A DNA stretch of 64,000 bases. It comes from UBA2040 sp041674745 (lineage in GTDB: Bacteria; Bacteroidota; Bacteroidia; Flavobacteriales_D; Crocinitomicaceae). The stretch spans positions 62,001-126,000 of the forward strand of contig JBAYVD010000008.1 of assembly GCA_041674745.1 (NCBI GenBank), given 5' to 3'. The notes beneath the pieces were generated by a model, which worked only from the letters and a program-made list of their open reading frames with translations, had not been told where the DNA came from and made no database searches. Both the position numbers and the translations under genes were made by a program. Shown one piece after another: positions 24,532 through 31,674 of this stretch. How positions within the stretch are numbered: position 1 is the stretch's first letter; the number at the start of each line of letters is the position of its first letter.

Positions 24532-25270
24532 CCACGATTCGCAATCGATTGGCTTGCAAAACATACAAACAAGGTGGCAGTTGCGTAAACGGATCAATTT
24601 CTAATACTTCGAGAAACCGCAGGTTGCACAGTTTTTCTGTGATGAGCGTCATGGGACCGGCGCCTGATAAGTACAATTCTTTTAAATTGTGTAGATTTTC
24701 AAAGTCATCCGAAATCTCCTGAAGGTTGTTGCGATTCAGATATAAAAATTGCAGATTAATGCAAGAACCAAAGGAAGTCGGCAAATGTTTCAACTGATTG
24801 TACTGCAATTGTAGATTTTCCAATGCTTTTAAATTTCCTATACTGTTGGGTAATTCCACCAATTGATTTTGCCGCAACCACAGCTGCGATAGATTTGTCA
24901 AATCACCAATTTCTGTTGGCAATTCTTCCAATTTATTGTATTGTACCGACAGCTTTTTTAAGTTCTTCAACTGCCCGATTTCTGCAGGAAGTAGGCGCAA
25001 ATCGTTGCTCCCCAGATACAATTCCTCCAAGTTTTCCAATTGAGCGATTTCAGGCGGTATTTCGGTTAGTTTATTTCGGAACAAGCGTAAAACTTTCAGT
25101 TGTTTTTGCTCAAAAACATAGGGTGGGATTTCAGTCAGGTGCTTTTTACTCAGATCTAGAATTTCTGTTGCATCGTACTTTACGGCGTCTTTCACTTTTG
25201 AAATGAAACAAGAATTTACGATCAAGGCAACCGTAACGCATAGTACAACGTTTAATAGTAAGTGGCGCAT
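24524..25270 (-). CDS. Leucine-rich-repeat lipoprotein
   Basis: 248 residues. The signal peptide MRHLLLNVVLCVTVALIVNSC places a lipidated Cys at about residue 21. Some eight 23-residue leucine-rich repeats follow, of the LxxLPxxIGxLxNLxxLxLxxNxL type (for example LTEIPPEIAQLENLEELYLG, LEELPTEIGDLTNLSQLWLR). The bacterial LRR curve is a protein-binding surface. As a lipoprotein it would be anchored in the inner or outer membrane and act as an adapter or adhesin; there is no catalytic domain. Its end overlaps the CPBP gene by eight bases in convergent orientation. Confidence 0.88.
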   Translation of the reverse strand: MRHLLLNVVLCVTVALIVNSCFISKVKDAVKYDATEILDLSKKHLTEIPPYVFEQKQLKVLRLFRNKLTEIPPEIAQLENLEELYLGSNDLRLLPAEIGQLKNLKKLSVQYNKLEELPTEIGDLTNLSQLWLRQNQLVELPNSIGNLKALENLQLQYNQLKHLPTSFGSCINLQFLYLNRNNLQEISDDFENLHNLKELYLSGAGPMTLITEKLCNLRFLEVLEIDPFTQLPPCLYVLQANRLRIVVN

Positions 25271-25336
25271 AGGCGGGAAATCTATTGTGAAGATTACTAC
25301 ACGAAAGTAGCTTTTTTAATGAAAGATTTCTTTAAT

Positions 25337-25353
25337 TTGGCACAGAATTTGAA
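25337..25353 (+). promoter_or_regulatory. Possible sigma-54 promoter of the Spy-like genes
   Basis: TTGGCACAGAATTTGAA fits the -24/-12 layout TGGCAC-N5-TTGCW, with a perfect TGGCAC and TTG but A instead of C in the -12 GC. It lies 33 bases before the start at 25387. No TAnnTTTG box was found in this gap. No RpoN activator is in the window. Confidence 0.4.
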
Positions 25354-25386
25354 ATTACCTATTGATCATAACGAAAAAATAAAAAA

Positions 25387-25821
25387 ATGAAAGCAGTAAA
25401 ATTAGGCACTATGGTGGTTGCGACTTTGCTAATGGCAAATTCATTTGCTCAACAAACAGAAAAGGCGACCAACAAATCTAATGTCAAAAAAGAAGCAAAT
25501 TCAAAACAAAAGTTGACACCTGAAGAGCGAGCTAAAATTCAAACTGAACGTTTAGACAAACAAATTGGGTTGACTGCCGATCAAAAAAATAAAATTTACG
25601 AAACGAATTTGGCCATCAACAATAAAAATGAAGCCGTTCAAAAACATCCAACTTGGACTCCAGAAATTAAAAATGAAGCGTTGCAAGGAAACAATGCAGG
25701 TAGAGAAGAATTGATTAATTCGTATCTTACTGAGGAGCAACGTAAAAAATACGCTGAAATTAAGGCGAGAAAAGCAGCTGAAGTTGAGATGGCTCCTGCA
25801 AAAAAAGAAAATAACAGATAA
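25387..25821 (+). CDS. Spy/CpxP-like periplasmic protein (paralogue 1)
   Basis: 144 residues with a signal peptide (MKAVKLGTMVVATLLMANSFA). The mature protein is small, basic and all-helical. It carries LTPEERAKIQTERLDKQIGLTADQKNKIY, with the LTxxQ-type repeats seen in Spy and CpxP, and later LTEEQRKKYAEIKARK. Spy-like proteins are ATP-independent periplasmic chaperones and often heavy-metal or envelope-stress inducible. A closely similar gene follows after 94 bases, with a hairpin between them. The first gene may be under sigma-54 control (site at 25337). The family match is by pattern, so the chaperone function is inferred. Confidence 0.75.
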   Translation: MKAVKLGTMVVATLLMANSFAQQTEKATNKSNVKKEANSKQKLTPEERAKIQTERLDKQIGLTADQKNKIYETNLAINNKNEAVQKHPTWTPEIKNEALQGNNAGREELINSYLTEEQRKKYAEIKARKAAEVEMAPAKKENNR

Positions 25822-25847
25822 ACTTATTTAAGAATCCAAAATTGAGG

Positions 25848-25877
25848 TGGAGAATAGCGAAAGTTGTTCTCCATTTT
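25848..25877 (+). terminator. Hairpin between the two Spy-like genes
   Basis: TGGAGAA and TTCTCCA pair around a 12-base loop, followed by TTTTAATTT. It is a probable terminator or attenuator limiting readthrough into the second gene. Confidence 0.6.
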
Positions 25878-25915
25878 AATTTGATAAAATTTTACACTAC
25901 AAAAAAAACGATAAA

Positions 25916-26431
25916 ATGAATAAAGTAGCAATTACAGCTGTTTTGGCAGCAACTCTCTTTTCTGCGAATGCATTTGCACAAGAATCAACGGGGAAAAAAA
26001 TCGACATGGAAAATAATGAAATGTCGGAAAATGCAAAAAAAACTCCTGAAGAACGCGCAAAAGAACAAACCGAAAAGTTAGACCGCTTGGTAAAACTTGA
26101 TGAAAGTCAAAAAACGGCAGTACTTCAAACCAATACAAACTACAACATGCGTTTGGATGCCATTCGCAACAATGCTTCTATGACAGATGAAGATAAAAAA
26201 TCCAATGCTGCATTGATGGAAGGCATGCGCAAAACTGACATCCGTGCGACGCTAAATGCTGACCAATTGGTGATATTGGATGCATCCAAACAAAACGCAA
26301 AAGGCCATGGAGAAATGAAGGAAAATCAGAAAGAGGTAAAACATGAAGTGGAACCTGCTGAACTGCCCTCTTCACCATCAGAAACGACCAAAGTGAAAGA
26401 GAAAAAAGTCAAAAAAAATAAAAAGAAATAA
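25916..26431 (+). CDS. Spy/CpxP-like periplasmic protein (paralogue 2)
   Basis: 171 residues with a signal peptide (MNKVAITAVLAATLFSANAFA). The core KTPEERAKEQTEKLDRLVKLDESQKTAVL repeats the layout of the upstream protein, and ATLNADQLVILDASK replaces its LTEEQ segment. The two clearly arose by duplication. It differs in a long charged tail of about 45 residues ending in KVKEKKVKKNKKK, which could bind anionic surfaces such as lipopolysaccharide or nucleic acid. It is closed by a strong terminator shared with the convergent msrA. Function is inferred from the small helical Spy-like pattern. Confidence 0.75.
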   Translation: MNKVAITAVLAATLFSANAFAQESTGKKIDMENNEMSENAKKTPEERAKEQTEKLDRLVKLDESQKTAVLQTNTNYNMRLDAIRNNASMTDEDKKSNAALMEGMRKTDIRATLNADQLVILDASKQNAKGHGEMKENQKEVKHEVEPAELPSSPSETTKVKEKKVKKNKKK

Positions 26432-26444
26432 GTTGATATTACAT

Positions 26445-26484
26445 AAAAAAAGAGGGTGAATCGTGTGATTCACCCTCTTTTTTT
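26445..26484. terminator. Bidirectional terminator, Spy-like gene and msrA
   Basis: An 18-base perfect stem (AAAAAAAGAGGGTGAATC paired with its complement) around GTGT, with flanking A and T tracts. It overlaps the msrA stop codon by two bases. Confidence 0.92.
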
Positions 26485-27013
26485 ATGCCTTTAATTTTTT
26501 CTCAAAGACTTTCTTGAATTTTTCGTATTTCGGCCGCACCACAGATTGGCAATACGGGTTTTCAGGATTCAATTGCAAATAATTGTGGTGATACGCTTCT
26601 GCTATAGTATAGTTGTTCAACGCTACTACCTCCGTTACAATTGGCTGATCCCAAACTTTGGCTTCATTTAATTTTTGAATGAAGGTCTGTGTGATTTCTT
26701 GCTGATTTTCGTCGTGGTAAAATACCACAGAACGATACTGTGTTCCAACATCAGCACCTTGGCGATTCAACGAAGTGGGATCGTGAACAAAAAAGAAAAC
26801 TTCCAACAATTCCTCGAAAGAAACCAATGTCTCGTCAAATACAACGCGTGCCACTTCAGCGTGTCCAGTTGTGCCAGAGCAAACTTCCTTGTACGTTGGA
26901 TTCGTTGTGTGACCACCAGCATAACCAGGAACCACGGAAACAATTCCATTTAAATCTTTGTAACAAGCTTCGATGCACCAAAAACATCCTGCTCCAAACG
27001 TTGCTTCTTTCAT
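26483..27013 (-). CDS. msrA: Peptide methionine sulfoxide reductase MsrA
   Basis: 176 residues. It begins MKEATFGAGCFWCIEA: the GCFWC motif holds the catalytic Cys10. GYAGGHTTNPTYKEVCSGTTGHAEV near 30-54 and NPYCQSVVRPK near 157 are conserved; the late Cys may resolve the sulfenic acid. It reduces methionine-S-sulfoxide. There is no signal peptide, so it acts in the cytoplasm. It lies 32 bases downstream of msrB, whose product is a lipoprotein, so one operon supplies repair of both stereoisomers but in different compartments. Confidence 0.96.
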   Translation of the reverse strand: MKEATFGAGCFWCIEACYKDLNGIVSVVPGYAGGHTTNPTYKEVCSGTTGHAEVARVVFDETLVSFEELLEVFFFVHDPTSLNRQGADVGTQYRSVVFYHDENQQEITQTFIQKLNEAKVWDQPIVTEVVALNNYTIAEAYHHNYLQLNPENPYCQSVVRPKYEKFKKVFEKKLKA

Positions 27014-27045
27014 TTTTTTATTGCGAAATTACGATTCTATTTGAT

Positions 27046-27558
27046 TTATTTTTTCTTAAAATTCAGCGAAGCCGAATTGATACAGTACCGCATTCCTGTC
27101 GGTTTCGGTCCATCGTTGAAGACGTGACCCAAATGTGCATCGCAGCGGACACAGTTCAATTCATCACGCGTCATTCCTACTGTATTGTCAATCGCGACCA
27201 CCACATTTTTTGGGTTGATGGGCGCATAAAAGCTCGGCCAACCCGTTCCTGATTCAAACTTCGTTTCACTTGAAAACAAGGGCAAATCGCAACAAATACA
27301 AGTGTACGTTCCTTTTTCATGGTTGTCCCAATATTTTCCCGTAAACGGTCTTTCTGTACCTGATTCTCTCGTCACATGGAATACTTCTGGACTTAAAATT
27401 TTCTTCCATTCTGCATCCGTTTTCACCACTTTAGTTGAATCATTTGGCGACAAACTACTGCCATTCAGGGAAGATTTGACCTCTTTTGTTGAGGTTATGG
27501 AGGAACTACAAGCTAGCATTGAAGCCGCAATTCCCAGTATGATCACGAGGTATTTCAT
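27046..27558 (-). CDS. msrB: Peptide methionine-R-sulfoxide reductase MsrB, lipoprotein form
   Basis: 170 residues. The signal MKYLVIILGIAASMLAC gives a lipobox Cys17, followed by a Ser-rich linker. The MsrB domain spans about 45-170: FHVTRESGTERPFTGKYWD, the zinc cysteines in CICCDLPLF and CVRCDAHLGH, and the catalytic Cys in RYCINSASLNF. It reduces methionine-R-sulfoxide of exported proteins, with electrons from a periplasmic thioredoxin-like partner. It starts the msrB-msrA operon. A -7 like sequence close to the start is not convincing. Confidence 0.94.
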   Translation of the reverse strand: MKYLVIILGIAASMLACSSSITSTKEVKSSLNGSSLSPNDSTKVVKTDAEWKKILSPEVFHVTRESGTERPFTGKYWDNHEKGTYTCICCDLPLFSSETKFESGTGWPSFYAPINPKNVVVAIDNTVGMTRDELNCVRCDAHLGHVFNDGPKPTGMRYCINSASLNFKKK

Positions 27559-27694
27559 TTATACAAATTTTAATTTAAACGATTCTTTTAACTATAACAA
27601 TAAATCAACTCGACTGTTTAATTTCAATACAAATCAATTGAGCTAATTCTTAGACGACTTTTTACTTTATTCCTGACAATTAACAAAAACAAAG

Positions 27695-27702
27695 TACTTT
27701 TG
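27695..27702 (+). promoter_or_regulatory. -7 element of the MFS gene, very close to the start codon
   Basis: TACTTTTG matches TAnnTTTG and ends only four bases before the ATG at 27707, which suggests a leaderless or near-leaderless transcript. Confidence 0.5.
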
Positions 27703-27706
27703 CGCC

Positions 27707-28876
27707 ATGATAAATACGTATAGCAAGAACTTTTGGATGTTGTGCATCTCGATGTTTTTGTTCATGACCAGTTTCAATTTGATCTTGCCGGAACTGAATC
27801 AGTTCATTACCAATTTGGGAGGCGGCGACAAAAAAGGTTTAATTTTCGTTTTCTTTGCCATTACCGCTTTGATATCACGACCTTATTCTGGAAAATTATC
27901 CGATACAATAGGGCGAAAAAGAGTCATGTATTTGGGTGTCGCAGTTTCGGCCATCATCTGTTTATTGTATCCCTTGAGTCACACCGTGCTTTTCTTTTTG
28001 TTTTTACGTTTTGTTCATGGAATTGGCGCTGGATTTACACCCACAGGCGCTACAGCATTGATTACAGATATATTGCCAATTAGTCATCGTGGACGCGGCA
28101 TGGGAATTTGGGGTACTTTCATTTCTTTGGGAATTGGTGTTGGACAATCGCTTGGTTCCTTGATTACTAATTCTATCGGGCTGGATAATTTGTTTCTTAT
28201 TGCTTCATTGTTTTCGGTCGTATCTGCTGTATTGCTTGGATTTGTTCGAGAAACATTGCCCAAAGAGACCAAACAAAAGTTTCACTTTGGATTGCTTAAA
28301 TTGGGTTGGAAAGACATAGTTGAACCAGCGGTTTGGCCTTGTGCATTCGTGATGTTTTTGTCGGCGGTAAGCTCTGGAATCATTTTCACTATAACGCCTG
28401 ACATATCGAACTACTTGCATATTTCCAACAAAGGTTGGTTTTTCTTGTTCTATACCATTTCCACGATTTTGGTGCGTTTGTTCAGTGGAAGTCTTTCGGA
28501 CAAAATTGGCAGAAGAAAAACATTGGTGATTGGCATGGCACTTCTCATCGTCAGTGTTATGATGATTGCTTTCGCTAAAACCTGGGAGATGTACACTGCT
28601 GCAGCGGTGATGTTTGGTTTTGCGACGGGTATTTCAAGTCCAACCATTTTCTCGTGGACAGCAGATTTATCGCATCCAGAAAGACGAGGCATTGGTTCTG
28701 GCACCATGTTCATTGCCTTAGAAGCTGGGTTTATTGTCGGCTCACTCTCTACCCTTTTCACCTACAACAGCACTTGGGCGACGGTGCCATTGGCCTTTGG
28801 TTTTGGTGCTTTCTTGGCCTTTATTGCGTTGATTTATCTACTTTGGCATTTGAAGTACAGCACTTCTGCTACTTGA
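27707..28876 (+). CDS. MFS transporter (drug:proton antiporter type)
   Basis: 389 residues with about 12 transmembrane helices. Motif A occurs in both halves: GKLSDTIGRKRVMYLG near residues 63-78 and GSLSDKIGRRKTLVIG near 262-277. Motif C-like sequence GIGVGQSLGSLIT is in the fifth helix near 145-157. These are typical of DHA1-type efflux proteins, but sugar or metabolite exporters look alike, so the substrate is open. It stands alone between the msrB promoter region and a convergent queuosine-precursor transporter gene. Confidence 0.88.
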   Translation: MINTYSKNFWMLCISMFLFMTSFNLILPELNQFITNLGGGDKKGLIFVFFAITALISRPYSGKLSDTIGRKRVMYLGVAVSAIICLLYPLSHTVLFFLFLRFVHGIGAGFTPTGATALITDILPISHRGRGMGIWGTFISLGIGVGQSLGSLITNSIGLDNLFLIASLFSVVSAVLLGFVRETLPKETKQKFHFGLLKLGWKDIVEPAVWPCAFVMFLSAVSSGIIFTITPDISNYLHISNKGWFFLFYTISTILVRLFSGSLSDKIGRRKTLVIGMALLIVSVMMIAFAKTWEMYTAAAVMFGFATGISSPTIFSWTADLSHPERRGIGSGTMFIALEAGFIVGSLSTLFTYNSTWATVPLAFGFGAFLAFIALIYLLWHLKYSTSAT

Positions 28877-28895
28877 TTTAAGTCAGAGTTCAACA

Positions 28896-29687
28896 TTACT
28901 CAATTTCATCCTCAACAGCCAAATAACGGCGCAATGCTTTGGTACCGTAATAAAAAGGAATCGTGTCCAAAAGGGCAAAAATAACTTTGAACAAGTAGGA
29001 ACTCAAAACAAAGAACAACAATTGCGTTCCAATGGCTACATCTTTTTGAATGGGCAAAGCGTTCGCATAGTAGTACGTTATCAAAATAACCGCCACAGAA
29101 TCCACCAATTGACTTGTTAACGTAGAAGCATTGTTGCGCAACCACAACTTAGAACCGTTCGTTTTTTTCTTAAAATAGTGAAAGATATGAACGTCGGTAA
29201 ATTGGGCAGCCATGTACGCCAACATCGAGGCAAACGTAGCGCCAAACGTGTAAAAGCGCATTTGATAAAAAGAATAGCCGTATGGTACATTTGCCTTTCC
29301 ACCCGTTACCGAAATTTCGAGTAAACCCGAACTATTTAAATCCGTTGGTGGATTCAAACTTCCTCCCAACCACAAAACGAACAAAACCCACACATTCAAT
29401 CCCAATCCAACCCAAACCACCATGTTCGCGCGACGCCGACCATAAATTTCAGAGATAAAATCCGTACAAAGAAAAGTGATTGGATAAGCCAAAACGCCCA
29501 CTGCCAATGAAAAACGTATCGGACTATCTTCTGGAATACCGATCCAATTAGACAGATCTATGAAACGCGAAATACCCAATATATTTAGCATGGTCAAGGA
29601 ACCAAGAAATAAACCTGCTAAAACGAGAAAAACATATTCGCGGCGATTTCTGATTTTTAAAGAAATGGTTGAATTGGAACGAAACAT
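28896..29687 (-). CDS. Queuosine precursor transporter (YhhQ/QueT-like VUT family)
   Basis: 263 residues with six or so membrane helices. Family marks are FLCTDFISEIYGRRRANMVVWVG near residues 73-95, YMAAQFTDVHIFHYFKKKT near 158-176, and WLRNNASTLTSQLVDSVAVILI near 182-203. The family (COG1738) imports queuosine precursors such as preQ0/preQ1 for tRNA modification. No queuosine biosynthesis gene is in the window. The N-terminus is slightly longer and more polar than usual (MFRSNSTISLKIRNRREY). A -7-like TACTTTTA lies just ahead of the start. Confidence 0.9.
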   Translation of the reverse strand: MFRSNSTISLKIRNRREYVFLVLAGLFLGSLTMLNILGISRFIDLSNWIGIPEDSPIRFSLAVGVLAYPITFLCTDFISEIYGRRRANMVVWVGLGLNVWVLFVLWLGGSLNPPTDLNSSGLLEISVTGGKANVPYGYSFYQMRFYTFGATFASMLAYMAAQFTDVHIFHYFKKKTNGSKLWLRNNASTLTSQLVDSVAVILITYYYANALPIQKDVAIGTQLLFFVLSSYLFKVIFALLDTIPFYYGTKALRRYLAVEDEIE

Positions 29688-29961
29688 ATACTAAAAGTAG
29701 AAATTTATTTGGTTTCAAATTGGACTTTTATTTAAGTAAACCCAGACTTATTTTAATCGTTGTCTCTCCCTAAAACATGTCAAAAGATTCAATTGTTCAA
29801 AATTGCTTTGCACAATCAGATTCAAAAAAAAATTAACATTTCTTTAAAAACATCATTTACAACTCTTTAAATTAGGCAATTCCTTATTTAGAATCATTTA
29901 ACATAAAAATAACTAAATCCTTTTGTTCGATCATTTCAGTGTATCTAATTTTGTCGTTGAT

Positions 29962-30384
29962 ATGGTTCGTGTATTCATAAAGTATTTATTTGTACTCTGC
30001 GGTTTATTCGTAGGTAGTTTAAGCTCGGTTTCCGCCAATACTTCGGAAATGGAGGCTACGATACTTTCCGCCAACAGCACTGAATCATTTTCGTCCCAAT
30101 ATATTCATGGAAATGCGGAACAATCAGAATTTCATGCTGAAAAATTAGATTCTCGTTCTATTCTGCGCTTTTTTGAATCGGAAGAAGATTTGAGTGAAGA
30201 AAATGAATCCATTGACGACAACAACGTACTGGTTTCAGCAAATTACTTCTCAACAGCATGGGCAGCAAAGACTTGTACTTTCTGCCTACAAAACGTTAAA
30301 AATCATACATCATTCTACAAGACTGATTCAAGTCTGACCAAAAAACGGTCCTTGTACCTCTTCTTCGAGGTATTTAGATTATGA
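29962..30384 (+). CDS. Small exported protein of unknown function ahead of the RND operon
   Basis: 140 residues from the ATG at 29962, which opens with a signal peptide (MVRVFIKYLFVLCGLFVGSLSSVSA). An upstream in-frame start at 29923 would add 13 polar residues and is less likely. The middle is acidic (FESEEDLSEENESIDDNN). The C-terminus has a CTFC pair and ends in basic and aromatic residues (SLTKKRSLYLFFEVFRL). I recognise no family. It may be the leader gene of the efflux operon: a hairpin at 30393 lies between it and the adaptor gene. The gap before it (29688-29961) is AT-rich and shows no clear promoter. Confidence 0.55.
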   Translation: MVRVFIKYLFVLCGLFVGSLSSVSANTSEMEATILSANSTESFSSQYIHGNAEQSEFHAEKLDSRSILRFFESEEDLSEENESIDDNNVLVSANYFSTAWAAKTCTFCLQNVKNHTSFYKTDSSLTKKRSLYLFFEVFRL

Positions 30385-30392
30385 TTTAACCT

Positions 30393-30436
30393 GATTGGCC
30401 TTTCATGAGCCAATCCAATCCCCTTTTTATTTTTTT
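30393..30436 (+). terminator. Hairpin with downstream T-rich tract before the RND genes
   Basis: GATTGGC and GCCAATC pair around a nine-base loop, followed after some bases by CCCCTTTTTATTTTTTT. It may be a terminator or attenuator separating the small gene from the efflux genes. Confidence 0.5.
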
Positions 30437-30561
30437 ATTGAAAGCATAGCTCCAAGCTATATCCAGCCTCTCCGTCCGGATTTTTTAAAAGCTGTTCCTA
30501 TTTTTCGATAAAAGATAATCAAACCCCCAAAAACCTTTTAAATAAAAAGTAAAAATTGATT

Positions 30562-31644
30562 ATGAGAAAAATTATCCTGTTCGGTAGTTTGGCTGTATTA
30601 TTATTCAATACAAGCTGCGGATCACACAAAGAAGAAGAGGTTGAAGCAACCAAGTTTTTAGTCTCCAATCCAATAAAAATGGACACGACAATCACACGTG
30701 ATTACGTCTGTCAAATCCATTCCATCAGTCACATCGAACTGAGAGCACAAGAACGAGGTTATTTAGAGAAAATTTTTGTGGACGAAGGTCAGTTTGTGAA
30801 AAAGGGGCAATTGTTGTTTCAAATTATGCCCAACCTGTATAGTGCAGAGGTGGCGAAACAAAAAGCTGAGGCAAATTTTGCTGAAATTGAATACCAAAAC
30901 ACCACCACTTTGGCTGATAAAAATGTGGTTTCAAGAAATGAACAAGCCATGGCCAAAGCGAAATTTGAAAAAGCCAAAGCCGAATTGGCCTTGGCGCAAG
31001 TGCATTTGCAATTCACCGAAATACGTGCTCCGTTTGATGGATACATCGACCGTTTTTATGTTCGATTGGGAAGTTTGGTGGACGAAGGTGATTTGTTAAC
31101 CTATCTTTCAGACAATAGTCAAATGTGGGTGTATTACAATGTTCCAGAAGCTGAGTACCTGAATTACAAATTGAATTTTGACGAAGGGAAACAATTGAAA
31201 GTCGACTTATTGATGGCCAACAATGAAATTTTTAACCAAACAGGTATCGTCGAAACCATTGAAGCGGATTTCAACAATGAAACAGGAAATATCGCTTTTA
31301 GAGCAACTTTTCAAAATCCTAAAAAATTGTTGAGACACGGTGAAACCGGTAATATTCTTATGAGTTCAAAATTAAAAAACGCCCTTATCATACCTCAAAA
31401 GGCAACCTACGAGGTGCTTGAAAAGAAATATGTTTTTATCGTGGACAAACAAAATGTGGCACATGCCCGAGAAATTACGATCGCCTCTGAGATTCCTGAT
31501 TTGTACATAATTAAAAGTGGTATAAAAGAAACCGATCGAATTGTGGTAGAAGGAATTCGAAAAATTCAGGACCACCAAAAAATTGATTTCAGCTACAAAG
31601 GTCCCAAAGAGATTATGAAAACGCTTCAAGTCTATGTCGAATAA
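30562..31644 (+). CDS. RND efflux periplasmic adaptor (membrane fusion protein)
   Basis: 360 residues from the ATG at 30562; a TTG two codons upstream is not needed. Signal MRKIILFGSLAVLLFNTSC gives a lipidated Cys19. The HlyD/AcrA layout follows: beta-barrel and lipoyl half-motif (AQERGYLEKIFVDEGQFVKKGQLLF near 62-86), a helical hairpin (about 95-150), the second lipoyl half (RAPFDGYIDRFYVRLGSLVDEGDLL), and barrel and membrane-proximal domains. It links the inner-membrane pump to the outer-membrane channel. The pump gene follows after 30 bases, in an operon. Confidence 0.94.
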   Translation: MRKIILFGSLAVLLFNTSCGSHKEEEVEATKFLVSNPIKMDTTITRDYVCQIHSISHIELRAQERGYLEKIFVDEGQFVKKGQLLFQIMPNLYSAEVAKQKAEANFAEIEYQNTTTLADKNVVSRNEQAMAKAKFEKAKAELALAQVHLQFTEIRAPFDGYIDRFYVRLGSLVDEGDLLTYLSDNSQMWVYYNVPEAEYLNYKLNFDEGKQLKVDLLMANNEIFNQTGIVETIEADFNNETGNIAFRATFQNPKKLLRHGETGNILMSSKLKNALIIPQKATYEVLEKKYVFIVDKQNVAHAREITIASEIPDLYIIKSGIKETDRIVVEGIRKIQDHQKIDFSYKGPKEIMKTLQVYVE

Positions 31645-31674
31645 CGATAGTCTCACTAAAAAAAGAACTAGAAA

